Below are positions 52,610 through 61,144 of a stretch of DNA of 64,000 bases, piece after piece (the first letter of the stretch is position 1; every line of letters begins with the position of its first letter). Source of the DNA: an uncultured Litoreibacter sp. GTDB lineage: Bacteria; Pseudomonadota; Alphaproteobacteria; Rhodobacterales; Rhodobacteraceae. The stretch is from the NCBI GenBank assembly GCA_938030665.1, contig CALHHY010000014.1:1-64000 (forward strand), given 5' to 3'. The position numbers and the translations under genes were made by a program. The notes under the pieces are model-generated. The model was given only the letters and a program-made list of their open reading frames with translations, ran no database searches and was not told the DNA's origin.

Positions 52610-53208
52610 TGACACGGTCCATCCTTCTCGCGTCCGGCTCCCGTATTCGCCGCGATTTGCTAACCAATGCGGGGCTGGAATTTGAGGTTCTGACCGCCCG
52701 CGTTGACGAGGACACGATCAAGCAAAGCCTGCTGGCCGAAAAGGCAAAGCCTCGCGATATCGCTGACGCGCTGGCGGAGTTTAAAGCCTTGAAGGTTGCC
52801 GGCAAAAGGCCTGATGCACTGGTAATTGGCTGCGATCAAATTCTTGATTTGAAAGGGCAGGTATTCTCCAAACCGGGCTCCCCGCAAGAGGCCATTGACC
52901 AGCTTAGCCAGCTGAGGGGCGGTACGCACAGTTTGCACTCCGCCGCTGTTATCTTCGAAGACGGAAAACCCGTCTGGCGCTCGGTTCAGGAGTCCAAGTT
53001 GACCATGCGTTCGTTCAGTGACGCGTACCTGCACGCCTATGTAGAGCGGAACTGGGATGACATCCGATACTGCGTTGGTGGATACCAGCTGGAGGCTGAG
53101 GGGGCACGGCTCTTTGCGCGGATCAGCGGTGATTACTTTACGGTCCTCGGGATCCCGCTATTAGATGTACTGAACTACCTCAGCTTGAAAGGCGCGATAG
53201 ACGGATGA
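52609..53208 (+). CDS. maf: Maf-family nucleoside triphosphate pyrophosphatase
   Basis: House-cleaning enzyme hydrolysing modified or canonical NTPs (dTTP/UTP or m7GTP type) to monophosphates. The N-terminal ILLASGSRIRRDLLTNAG is the Maf signature SxSxxR. ALVIGCDQIL has the catalytic Asp. KPGSPQEAIDQLSQLRGGTHSLHSA and YVERNWDDIRYCVGGYQLEAEGARLFARISGDYFTVLGIPL complete the fold. ATG 52609 gives 199 residues; an upstream frame to 52519 lies in the origin region and has no ribosome site. There is little Shine-Dalgarno here either. It overlaps aroE by 4 bases (ATGA). Confidence 0.95.
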   Translation: MTRSILLASGSRIRRDLLTNAGLEFEVLTARVDEDTIKQSLLAEKAKPRDIADALAEFKALKVAGKRPDALVIGCDQILDLKGQVFSKPGSPQEAIDQLSQLRGGTHSLHSAAVIFEDGKPVWRSVQESKLTMRSFSDAYLHAYVERNWDDIRYCVGGYQLEAEGARLFARISGDYFTVLGIPLLDVLNYLSLKGAIDG

Positions 53209-54038
53209 ATTTGCCCCCAATCCCACTGGCCGGCGTCATTGGACATCCCATAGCCCACTCAAAGTCACCACGGCTGCACGGCTACTGGCTTAAGAAGCAC
53301 GGGATCAACGGGCATTATATCCCGATGGAGGTTGCAAGCAACGATCTGGCACATGTGCTGAACATCCTGCCTCGCGCCGGTTTTCGCGGGGTAAACGTGA
53401 CCATCCCCCATAAGGAGCTGGTGCTAGATATCGCGGACGTCATATCCGACCGTGCGGCGCTGATCGGGGCCGCCAACACACTGACTTTTCAAAGCGACGG
53501 CAAGATCCATGCTGACAATACGGATGGCGCGGGGTTTATTGCGAACCTGAAACACAGCGCTCCTAATTGGAGCGCGGAGGACGGTCCTTCAATGATCCTT
53601 GGTGCAGGTGGTGCGGCACGGGCGATTGTCGGCGCGCTGCTGCATGAACGGGCGCCGTCGATCCTGCTGGCAAACCGCACCCGCGCGCGCGCAGAAGCGT
53701 TAAAAGCGCATTTCGGCGCAAAGGTCGAGGTCGTGGACTGGAACAACGTGGCCTCCCGACTGCGTGACGCAGCAACGCTGATCAACACCACATCGCTCGG
53801 AATGACCGGCAAAGAGGATATCAAGCTGCCGCTCGATAACCTGCAGCCGGGCACAGTGGTGACGGATATAGTTTACACACCGCTCGTCACCACATTGCTT
53901 GCAAGTGCAGCCGACAGAGGGTGCCAAGTGGTGGACGGACTAGGGATGCTGCTCCATCAAGCCATTCCAGGCTTTGAACGCTGGTTCGGTGCGACCCCTA
54001 CCGTGGACGAAGACGTGAGACGGATGATGTTGACGTGA
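53205..54038 (+). CDS. aroE: Shikimate dehydrogenase
   Basis: Reduces 3-dehydroshikimate with NADPH in aromatic amino-acid synthesis. The substrate domain shows GHPIAHSKSPRLHGYWL (Ser pair) and VNVTIPHKELV (catalytic Lys), with Asp in ADNTDGAGF. The NADP fold has LGAGGAARAIVGALL and ANRTRARAEAL, where Arg marks NADP. Length 277 is usual. ATG overlaps the maf stop, and the stop overlaps the coaE GTG. This is the conserved maf-aroE-coaE-dnaQ block right of the origin. Confidence 0.97.
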   Translation: MNLPPIPLAGVIGHPIAHSKSPRLHGYWLKKHGINGHYIPMEVASNDLAHVLNILPRAGFRGVNVTIPHKELVLDIADVISDRAALIGAANTLTFQSDGKIHADNTDGAGFIANLKHSAPNWSAEDGPSMILGAGGAARAIVGALLHERAPSILLANRTRARAEALKAHFGAKVEVVDWNNVASRLRDAATLINTTSLGMTGKEDIKLPLDNLQPGTVVTDIVYTPLVTTLLASAADRGCQVVDGLGMLLHQAIPGFERWFGATPTVDEDVRRMMLT

Positions 54039-54634
54039 CAGAACGCCCTATTTTGGTTGGTCTGACCGGGTCGATTGGGATGGGTAAGTCGACCACTGCC
54101 CGGATGTTTGCCGATCTTGGCTTCCCGGTTTGGGATGCAGATGCCGCAGTCGCTCGCCTTTACACACATGGTGGGGACGCCGTTGTCCCTTTGCAAGAGC
54201 TGGTGCCGGCCGCCATCATTGACGGGGCCGTCAGCAAGGCCGAGCTGAAGAAGGCGATAGCTGCATCCCCGGACCTTTTGCTCAAGATCGAAACCATTGT
54301 GCACCCGCTGGTCAAACAGGACAGGCGCGACTTTGCAGCAGCACATCAGGGCGCTGAGATCATCGTCTTTGACGTCCCGCTTTTGTTTGAAACCGGGGCG
54401 CATAAGAAGGTTGACCACGTTGTTGTTGTCTCAACTTCGCCAGAAAAACAGCGGAACAGGGTCTTGTCGCGCGGCACCATGGATGAGCCGACACTCAATA
54501 TGATCCTGCGAAAACAGACCCCGGATGCGGAAAAGAAAGCCCTTGCCGACACGGTCATTGATACTGCCACGCTGGACGGTGCCCGCGCACAGGTTCATGA
54601 TTTGGTTGAAAGCTTAAGGGATGAATATGCGTGA
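54035..54634 (+). CDS. coaE: Dephospho-CoA kinase
   Basis: Last step of coenzyme A synthesis. P-loop VGLTGSIGMGKSTTARMF begins near residue 8. FPVWDADAAVARLY binds CoA, and VFDVPLLFETGAHKKVDHVVVVST is the characteristic lid/core. Length 199 is typical. The start is GTG, overlapping aroE by 4 bases. The 3' end overlaps dnaQ by 8 bases. Confidence 0.97.
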   Translation: MTERPILVGLTGSIGMGKSTTARMFADLGFPVWDADAAVARLYTHGGDAVVPLQELVPAAIIDGAVSKAELKKAIAASPDLLLKIETIVHPLVKQDRRDFAAAHQGAEIIVFDVPLLFETGAHKKVDHVVVVSTSPEKQRNRVLSRGTMDEPTLNMILRKQTPDAEKKALADTVIDTATLDGARAQVHDLVESLRDEYA

Positions 54635-55316
54635 GATCGTGCTTGATACGGAAACCACCGGTTTTGAGCCGTCAGAAGGTGACCGCATTGTTGAAATCGG
54701 GGCGGTTGAGCTGAGGGGCCACATGCCGACGGGCCGGGTTTATCACCAGTATATCAACCCACAACGGGCCATGCCGCAGGCAGCGTTCGAGGTGCACGGG
54801 CTGGGCGACGATTTCTTGCGTGACAAACCAGTTTTCAAGGATATCGCTGGGCAGTTCCTCGACTTTGTGGGCGAGGCGAAGCTGGTGATTCATAACGCAG
54901 CTTTTGACATGAAATTCCTGAATGCAGAGCTTGGGTGGTGTGGCAAACCCCTGCTGCCCAATGACCAGGCTTTGGACACGCTGGCGATTGCACGCAAGAA
55001 GTTTCCAGGCTCACCTGCCTCGCTTGATGCTTTGTGCCGTCGGTACGGCATTGATAACTCCGCACGTGAAAAGCATGGCGCGTTGCTTGATAGCGAGATT
55101 TTGGCGGAAGTTTACCTTGAGCTAATCGGCGGACGGCAGCCTGATTTTGCATTGGCCGAAAGCCGGATTGCGGACGCTGGCCCACAGGGACAAAACTGGC
55201 GTCCGCAACCTCGGCCAAAACCACTTGCTTCGCGCTTAACGACCGAAGAACGCGCTGCGCATGCCAGTTTCGTTGCTAAGCTGGGCGAAGAGACTGTGTG
55301 GAAGAAATTTAGCTGA
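54627..55316 (+). CDS. dnaQ: DNA polymerase III epsilon subunit (proofreading exonuclease)
   Basis: Edits replication errors as part of the pol III core. Exo I is IVLDTETTGFEP, Exo II NAAFDMKFLNAELG, and Exo III HGALLDSEILAEVYLELIGG, so the DEDDh ligands are present. A Pro-rich tail follows (QNWRPQPRPKPLASRL) for binding the alpha subunit. ATG 54627 is preferred to 54621 because AAGGG then sits seven bases upstream; it gives 229 residues. It overlaps coaE by 8 bases. It is the last gene of the origin-side operon. Confidence 0.97.
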   Translation: MREIVLDTETTGFEPSEGDRIVEIGAVELRGHMPTGRVYHQYINPQRAMPQAAFEVHGLGDDFLRDKPVFKDIAGQFLDFVGEAKLVIHNAAFDMKFLNAELGWCGKPLLPNDQALDTLAIARKKFPGSPASLDALCRRYGIDNSAREKHGALLDSEILAEVYLELIGGRQPDFALAESRIADAGPQGQNWRPQPRPKPLASRLTTEERAAHASFVAKLGEETVWKKFS

Positions 55317-55427
55317 CCTTCCAGACAGTGCAGATTCGCCACAAGTTTTAAACAAGCGCTGTTTTCAGGTTCGTAGGATATTAAGGAACCAGGCCTAGGC
55401 AACCCCCCGTAGTGGGAGTGAGTTGCC

Positions 55428-57587
55428 ATGTTCGGTCTGACAAAGTCATGGCCAATCTTTGTTGCGTTTGGCTTTGCCTTGATCGTTCTTTTCTGGGGCG
55501 GCTCACAGGTATCTTTGACGTGGGCGCTCAACCGCGAAGCGCGGCTGGTAGGTATGGATTGGGCCCATCATATCGAGAAACGGCTAGGCACTCTTACCGA
55601 AACTGCCCGGCTTAAAGAAAACCCCGATATTCTGCTACTGCCCGACGCTGAAGAGATGCGCGATCTTCTAAGCGATGTGTTCGAGATCGGGCATATCTAT
55701 CAGTTTGATTTCATCAACGCGACCTGCCGCTGCCATATCAGTCTGAACGCGGATGCGGCGACGACCTATTCTGACGTCAGCCTGGTCCGTCCGGGTCACC
55801 TTCCGCAGATACCGTCTTTTCCCGATTACCCCGCTGTGGAAGTACAGGCACTTGGCGACCTTCCCGGTGGGTTGTGGAAACATGTTGTCCAGAATCATGG
55901 CAGCCATCCTGTTCCACGATCCAACAAAAGCGGCCCGAACCAGTATCCGGTTAATCGGGACCTCAGCAGTCAGATCATCGCCAGTCAGGTCAATGAAATT
56001 GTCATTCATTCGGACCAGGGCGCCCATCTTCCGAGCACATTTGCCGAGGTTTACCATCCTGTTACGGACGGCGAAACGACCCTCTATCTGCTTCGCGTTC
56101 TCGTCAATTTAGAGAACCAGGCCAAGCTATATGGGCAGTTCATTTCGCTCGCGGTTGTCGGTACCTCGGTCATTCTGGGGTTCGCTGTTGGCTACCCAAC
56201 CTGGCGCTACTTTCAGGCCGCGCGGCGGGAAAAACAGGCTGGTCAGCGGGTCAAATACCTCGCAAATCATGACGTCCTTACCAATCTCTACAACCGCAAC
56301 AATTTTCAGGAGACGATTTCTGATCTGATCTGGACCGCCCATGAACGCGGTGAGGCTGGGTTGTTGTTTGTATTCGATCTCGATAATTTCAAGGAGATCA
56401 ATGACTTCCACGGCCACCCGGTGGGCGACAAGATTCTTAGGCAGTTTTCCTGCGCGCTGAAGCAAGCCGCCCCGGATAACGCTTATATCGCCCGCTTCGG
56501 TGGGGACGAGTTTGCGGTCGTGATCAGCAATATTTCCCGCAAAGATTTTCACTTCACAGATTATTTTGACCCGCCCAAATCTGTCCGCATCATGATAAAT
56601 GGTGGCAAGCAAGAGGTGGCAACGACAGTGTCAGGAGGCGTCGTTCAGTTCCCACGCGACGCGGAGACGACGGAGGAACTGGTGCAGCTTGCCGACCTTG
56701 CGCTCTATGCCGCGAAAGAGGATCGGGCTGGCGAAGTGCGCGAATATGCGCCGGAGCTTCGGGACGTCTTCTTTGACCGTCTTCGGATCCGTGACGAATT
56801 TCGGCAAGCCTTACAGCAGGGCGAGATTGAGCCGCATTACCAACCTATTGTGAATATGACGACCGGTCAGGTGGATGGATTTGAAGCGTTGGTCCGCTGG
56901 AACCATCCCGAAAAAGGCGTGCTGAGTCCGGTCGTTTTCGCTGAAGCGTTGGAGGATCAGGCGATCTGTGCGCTGTTGGGAACATACATGTTCGATAAGA
57001 TCGCAAATGAAATGGCTTATTGGAAAAGCATGGACGTTCCTTTTGTGAAAGTGGGGTTAAACGTGACCGATGGCGATTTGAAGGACGATGATTTTTCGCA
57101 TCGCCTGCTTGAAGGGCTTCGGGAGCGGGACCTTGACCCCAAAAACCTGACTATTGAGGTGACCGAAAATTGCCTGTTCGGTGCGGATAAGGAAAGTGCA
57201 ATTGATCACCTTTACGCGTTTCGCGATGCAGGCTGCTGGGTCGCTTTGGATGATTTTGGTACGGGCTATTCCTCAATCACGCAGCTTAAAAAACTGCCGA
57301 TCACAGCGATTAAAATCGATAAATCGTTCATCGACAATGTTCTGGAGAATGAAGACGATCAAAATATCATCAAAGCCATGTTGGAGCTTGGACACTCCAT
57401 GCAGTTCAAGCTGGTGATGGAAGGCATTGAGACCTCCCGCCAGTTGGTTCTTCTGAAGCTGATGGGGTCCGAGCTTGCCCAAGGCTATTATTTCAGCCGA
57501 CCCATGCCTGCTGCCCAGGTGCCTGCTTTTATAGAAAGGCAGAATGCCAGCTATGTCAGAAAGGATCTGCAGGTGCTTGCGCGATAA
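55428..57587 (+). CDS. Membrane GGDEF-EAL c-di-GMP turnover protein with periplasmic sensor
   Basis: 719 residues. Membrane helix 1 is at about 8-30, then a periplasmic sensor part of about 200 residues that I do not recognise (it includes NATCRCHISLN, two nearby Cys). Helix 2 is at about 236-256. A GGDEF domain (active site RFGGDEF, 358-362) and an EAL domain (EAL 486-488) follow. EAL ligands look complete: Asn in VGLNVTD, Glu in IEVTEN, DDFGTG at 608, Lys in IKIDKSF, Glu in MEGIET and Gln in AQGYYFSRP. The upstream inhibitory RxxD of GGDEF is missing (AAPD region). It may therefore both make and break c-di-GMP. It follows dnaQ with a 111-base gap and has its own terminator. Confidence 0.93.
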   Translation: MFGLTKSWPIFVAFGFALIVLFWGGSQVSLTWALNREARLVGMDWAHHIEKRLGTLTETARLKENPDILLLPDAEEMRDLLSDVFEIGHIYQFDFINATCRCHISLNADAATTYSDVSLVRPGHLPQIPSFPDYPAVEVQALGDLPGGLWKHVVQNHGSHPVPRSNKSGPNQYPVNRDLSSQIIASQVNEIVIHSDQGAHLPSTFAEVYHPVTDGETTLYLLRVLVNLENQAKLYGQFISLAVVGTSVILGFAVGYPTWRYFQAARREKQAGQRVKYLANHDVLTNLYNRNNFQETISDLIWTAHERGEAGLLFVFDLDNFKEINDFHGHPVGDKILRQFSCALKQAAPDNAYIARFGGDEFAVVISNISRKDFHFTDYFDPPKSVRIMINGGKQEVATTVSGGVVQFPRDAETTEELVQLADLALYAAKEDRAGEVREYAPELRDVFFDRLRIRDEFRQALQQGEIEPHYQPIVNMTTGQVDGFEALVRWNHPEKGVLSPVVFAEALEDQAICALLGTYMFDKIANEMAYWKSMDVPFVKVGLNVTDGDLKDDDFSHRLLEGLRERDLDPKNLTIEVTENCLFGADKESAIDHLYAFRDAGCWVALDDFGTGYSSITQLKKLPITAIKIDKSFIDNVLENEDDQNIIKAMLELGHSMQFKLVMEGIETSRQLVLLKLMGSELAQGYYFSRPMPAAQVPAFIERQNASYVRKDLQVLAR

Positions 57588-57630
57588 TCATTGGCCATGG
57601 CTACGCAACTTCCCATCAAGCCCGCCAATG

Positions 57631-57661
57631 AAAAAGGCCACCGCGAAGGGTGGCCTTTCAA
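57631..57661. terminator. Two-way terminator between the GGDEF-EAL gene and secB
   Basis: AAAGGCCACC (57633-57642) pairs perfectly with GGTGGCCTTT (57649-57658) around GCGAAG. A-runs to the left and T-rich bases to the right let it serve both convergent genes. Confidence 0.85.
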
Positions 57662-57680
57662 GTTTGGGATCAGGTGACGT

Positions 57681-58184
57681 TTACGCCGTGCCGACCTGCG
57701 ACCCGGCTTCGGCTTTCGCGCGGCGGGCAAGCTCGTTGCGATAGAGGGCCAGGAAGTCGATATTTTCGAGGTTCAGCGGCGGGAAGCCACCATCGCGCGT
57801 CACGTCGGATACGATGCGGCGGATGAACGGGAACAGCATCCGGGGGCATTCGATCAGCAGATAGGGATGCAGCTGCTCTTCCGGGACGTTCTCCACCTGG
57901 AAAACGCCAGTATATTCAAGCTCCATCAGGAAGATCGGTTTGCCGCCTTCCTTGGTCTTGGCGTTCACCTCAATCTTGACTGTCACGTCATATTGGTTGT
58001 CCTGCCCGCGCTTTTTCGCATCCAGATTGACCTGGACCTGGATGTCAGGCGTCGGGTCGCCATCGCCCAGACCCTTTTGCGCGGCGATGTTCTCAAAGCT
58101 CATATCTTTGATGTATTGCGCCAGAATTTGCATCTTGGGCTGCACGGGCGGGGTGGCTGCTGCTGCGCCATTCTCTTCGGGCAT
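57681..58184 (-). CDS. secB: Protein-export chaperone SecB
   Basis: Keeps preproteins unfolded and hands them to SecA. The fold core matches SecB: YIKDMSFENIAAQKG, QVQVNLDAKKRGQDNQYDVTVKIEVNAK, FLMELEYTGVFQVENVPEE, LLIECPRMLFPFIRRIVSDVTRDGGFPPLNLENIDFLALYRN. The N-terminus has an Ala/Pro-rich leader (AAAATPPVQPK), as in alphaproteobacteria. Length 167 is typical. It lies to the right of dnaQ in the conserved origin order and is followed on the same strand side by fxsA. Confidence 0.97.
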   Translation of the reverse strand: MPEENGAAAATPPVQPKMQILAQYIKDMSFENIAAQKGLGDGDPTPDIQVQVNLDAKKRGQDNQYDVTVKIEVNAKTKEGGKPIFLMELEYTGVFQVENVPEEQLHPYLLIECPRMLFPFIRRIVSDVTRDGGFPPLNLENIDFLALYRNELARRAKAEAGSQVGTA

Positions 58185-58252
58185 GGAAATCTTCTCCTGA
58201 AAGGTAAAATTCGGTCCGGGCCGGTCTAGCAGGTCAATACAGTCGGCTCAAC

Positions 58253-58750
58253 TCAATGCCGCGTCCAACCGGAAGGCGGGCCACTGGGTGGTTTCTGTAG
58301 GTCGATGTCATCAAGTTCCGAGAACTCGCCGTCTATGATATCAGCCGATGACGGGGTGGTTTGGTGTTGCTGCGAGCCGGGTGTTGGTCCGCCAAAAGTC
58401 TGAACGGTCACTTTTGAGCGGAGATAGTTGAACAACGCCAACCGAACAGGTGACACAAGCAGGGAAAAGCCAACCGCGTCGGTAAAAAACCCCGGCGTCA
58501 GCAAAAGAAGGCCCGATGCCAAGATCATCGCGCCATGGGCCAATGATTCCGTTGGGTCCCGCAATTCATTGAGGTTCGACTTGATCTGTCCCATGGCCTG
58601 CAGCCCCTGTTGTCGCACCAAGACGGTGCCCAACAACGCCGTGAGAATGACGATCCCCAAGGTCGGCCAAAGCCCAAGCCATCCGCCGACCTGAATGAAC
58701 AGCGCAATCTCAATGATCGGGATCGTGACGAAGATCAAAAACAACCACAT
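58253..58750 (-). CDS. fxsA: FxsA-family membrane protein
   Basis: Small inner-membrane protein of the FxsA family, known for easing phage-T7 exclusion in E. coli; its normal role is unclear. The start MWLFLIFVTIPIIEIALFIQVGGWLGLWPTLGIVILTALLGTVLVRQQG is diagnostic. A later pair LASGLLLLTPGFFTDAVGFSLL is also typical. About three to four helices lie in the first 110 residues, then a polar, Pro-rich cytosolic tail. Length 165 is usual. It diverges from timA across 117 bases. Confidence 0.92.
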   Translation of the reverse strand: MWLFLIFVTIPIIEIALFIQVGGWLGLWPTLGIVILTALLGTVLVRQQGLQAMGQIKSNLNELRDPTESLAHGAMILASGLLLLTPGFFTDAVGFSLLVSPVRLALFNYLRSKVTVQTFGGPTPGSQQHQTTPSSADIIDGEFSELDDIDLQKPPSGPPSGWTRH

Positions 58751-58867
58751 GGGAAACCTCGGGATTTGTCGCAGTTAGGTGGACTCGCAGGGACCTTGCA
58801 CCTACATAAGGCTGGAAGATCGAAATTTCCATTCTGTGCCCGGCAACGTGGCCCAACAGAGGATCAT

Positions 58868-59536
58868 ATGAACGGCAACATGATAGAACTTCTTGTGCTG
58901 GCCGGCATTGCGGTATTTTTGGTGCTCAAGCTGAAAAATGTGCTTGGGACCCGCGAAGGATTTGAAAAGCCGCCCCTCCCGGTGCCCGGTCAGGCCGAGC
59001 CTGTCGCTGCGGCGCGCCGGGATTTTGAGGTGATCGAAGGCGGCCCAGATCGCGATATCACCGACCATGTGCCCGAGGAATCGAAAGCAGCCGCAGCGCT
59101 CGCCAAGATGAAAGGGGTGGAGCCGTCTTTTGGCGTTGGCGATTTCCTTGGCGGCGCCAAGGAGGCCTATGAAATGATCCTGATGGCGTTCGAGAATGGC
59201 GATATCGACGAAGTGGCACCCTTCCTGTCGAAAGACGTATTTGAGACCTTCCAGGAGGTGATCGATCTTCGTAAGAAGGAAGGGTTGACCGTGGACGCCA
59301 ACTTTGTGGGTGTGCGAGAGACCTCGTTGCTTGATGCTGAGTTCAATGATGCCACAAATGAAGGCGAGTTGAAAATTCGCTTCGTCGGGGAGTTGACCTA
59401 TGCGGTGCGCGATAGCGCCGGAGACATTGTCGATGGCAACCCGAACGAGGTGAAACGCCAGAAAGATATCTGGACTTTCGAGCGGGTCATGGGCTCCGAC
59501 AACCCGAACTGGCAGCTTGTCGCCACGGGGGAATAA
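58868..59536 (+). CDS. Tim44-domain membrane adaptor (TimA-like)
   Basis: 222 residues: one N-terminal membrane helix (IELLVLAGIAVFLVLKLKNVL, about 5-24), a linker to about 85, then a Tim44/TimA C-terminal fold (FLGGAKEAYEMILMAFENGDIDEVAPFLSKDVFETFQEVI, TNEGELKIRFVGELTY, KDIWTFERVMGSDNPNWQLVAT). Alphaproteobacterial relatives anchor proteins at the inner membrane. ATG 58868 is favoured by AGAGGA five bases upstream. The mltA ATG follows 6 bases after its stop, matching the conserved fxsA/timA/mltA/smr order. Confidence 0.9.
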   Translation: MNGNMIELLVLAGIAVFLVLKLKNVLGTREGFEKPPLPVPGQAEPVAAARRDFEVIEGGPDRDITDHVPEESKAAAALAKMKGVEPSFGVGDFLGGAKEAYEMILMAFENGDIDEVAPFLSKDVFETFQEVIDLRKKEGLTVDANFVGVRETSLLDAEFNDATNEGELKIRFVGELTYAVRDSAGDIVDGNPNEVKRQKDIWTFERVMGSDNPNWQLVATGE

Positions 59537-59542
59537 TTCGCC

Positions 59543-60565
59543 ATGCGTTGGCTCGCTGGTTTGGCTTTGGGTGCAGCAATGACCGCCAATATTGCGCAAG
59601 CCGACCCGAGCATCGAAGTTCTCGCGTTTTCTGACCTCAAGGGCTGGGCTGATGACGATCATCAGGCCGCCCTCAATGTCTTTCTCGACACCTGCCCGGA
59701 TATGAATGACCCCGATTGGGCGTCCCTATGCGCGCTGGCAACCAGCCAACCCGATGCGCGCACGTTTTTCGAAGTTTTCTTCCGCCCCGTGCTGATCAAT
59801 GGTCACGAAGAGGCGCTTTTTACCGGCTACTATGAGCCGGAGCTGAAGGGTTCTCGTAAGCGTGGCGGCCCGTACCAGCACCCTCTCTACCGCCTGCCGC
59901 CGGAGATCGAGGCCGGGACCCCATGGGCCACGCGCGAAGAGATCGAAATCGAAAACCTGCTGGACGGCCGCGGGTTGGAGATTGCCTATATTGACGACCC
60001 GGTCGATGTTTTCTTCCTGCAGGTCCAGGGGTCGGGGCGCGTTGCGTTGGATGACGGTGATGCGCTGCGGGTGGGGTATGCTGGCAAGAACGGTCAGGAG
60101 TACCGCTCCATCGGGCAGGAGTTGATCCGACGCGGCGTGTACGAGCCGCATCAAGTCTCAGCTCAGGTGATCAAAAACTGGGTCCGACGTAACCCCGAAG
60201 AGGGGCGGGCGCTGCTGCATCATAATCCCTCTTATGTCTTCTTTCGCGAAGTGTCCGAAGTGCCGGCGCATAAAGGGCCCCTTGGTGCGATGAACCGCTC
60301 CATCACACCGATGCGCAGCATTGCGATTGACCCGGCCTTCACCACCCTTGGCGCACCGGTCTGGATCGAAAAGGGCGGGGCGGAGCCGCTGAACCGCCTG
60401 ATGATTGCGCAGGATACGGGCTCTGCCATCAAGGGAGCGCAACGTGCCGATATCTATTTCGGGACCGGGTTTGAGGCCGGGCGTGAGGCGGGTAAGATCA
60501 AGGACAAAGGCCGCATTGTGGTGCTTCTGCCGATCCAGACCGCCTACGTTCTGATTGAGGGCTGA
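59543..60565 (+). CDS. mltA: Membrane-bound lytic murein transglycosylase A
   Basis: Periplasmic enzyme cleaving peptidoglycan glycan strands with 1,6-anhydro ring formation. A signal peptide (1-21, AAMTANIAQA) precedes the MltA domain: LFTGYYEPELKGSRKRGG, VDVFFLQVQGSGRVALDDG, and the catalytic Asp region in QDTGSAIKGAQRADIYFGTG of the 3D fold. No lipobox is visible after the signal, so it may be soluble or loosely held rather than a lipoprotein. Length 340 fits. It lies between timA and smr, in one operon. Confidence 0.95.
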   Translation: MRWLAGLALGAAMTANIAQADPSIEVLAFSDLKGWADDDHQAALNVFLDTCPDMNDPDWASLCALATSQPDARTFFEVFFRPVLINGHEEALFTGYYEPELKGSRKRGGPYQHPLYRLPPEIEAGTPWATREEIEIENLLDGRGLEIAYIDDPVDVFFLQVQGSGRVALDDGDALRVGYAGKNGQEYRSIGQELIRRGVYEPHQVSAQVIKNWVRRNPEEGRALLHHNPSYVFFREVSEVPAHKGPLGAMNRSITPMRSIAIDPAFTTLGAPVWIEKGGAEPLNRLMIAQDTGSAIKGAQRADIYFGTGFEAGREAGKIKDKGRIVVLLPIQTAYVLIEG

Positions 60566-60568
60566 CCC

Positions 60569-61144
60569 ATGTCCCGCCGCAAACCGCGCGGGCTGAGGCC
60601 TGACGAGCAGGAGCTATGGGGCAGGGTGGTTGAAACCGCAACGCCGATGAAAACCCCGCAAACCCTCTTCGTTGACATGGTTCAGCCGGGGCAAGCGAAA
60701 CCAGGGCCTGCCAAGCCAACGATTGCACCTTTCAAGATGGGGCAAAAAACGGATGTCCGCAAACCGCAAACTTCGTTGCCGCTTGCAAAGGCCCCGGTTG
60801 CGATGGACCGCAAGACCTACACGCGAATGAAGCGGGGCAAGGTATCGCCTGACGCCAAGATTGACCTGCATGGGATGACTCAGGATCAGGCGCACCCGGC
60901 TCTGGTTTCCACCATCCTGAACGCCCACGCTGATGGCAAGCGGCTGGTTTTGGTCGTTACCGGTAAGGGCAAGAAGCGCGATGATGTCGGGCCGATCCCC
61001 GTGCGCATGGGCGTGCTGAAACATGCGGTACCGCAATGGCTGCGGCAGGCGCCTCTGTCGCAGGCCATCCTCCAGGTAACGGAAGCGAGCCAGAATTATG
61101 GTGGGTCAGGGGCGCTGTTCGTCTATTTGCGCCGGAACCGCTAG
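60569..61144 (+). CDS. Smr (small MutS-related) domain protein
   Basis: 191 residues. The first half is basic, Pro/Lys-rich and probably disordered (QAKPGPAKPTIAPFK). The second half is a Smr domain with IDLHGMTQDQAHPAL (the DLHG motif) and LVLVVTGKGKKRDD (the TGKG motif). ALFVYLRR ends the fold. Smr domains bind or nick nucleic acids. The common C-terminal location and length match the DUF/Smr protein next to mltA in other Rhodobacteraceae. ATG is 3 bases after the mltA stop. The last 39 bases overlap the convergent MFS gene. Confidence 0.93.
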   Translation: MSRRKPRGLRPDEQELWGRVVETATPMKTPQTLFVDMVQPGQAKPGPAKPTIAPFKMGQKTDVRKPQTSLPLAKAPVAMDRKTYTRMKRGKVSPDAKIDLHGMTQDQAHPALVSTILNAHADGKRLVLVVTGKGKKRDDVGPIPVRMGVLKHAVPQWLRQAPLSQAILQVTEASQNYGGSGALFVYLRRNR

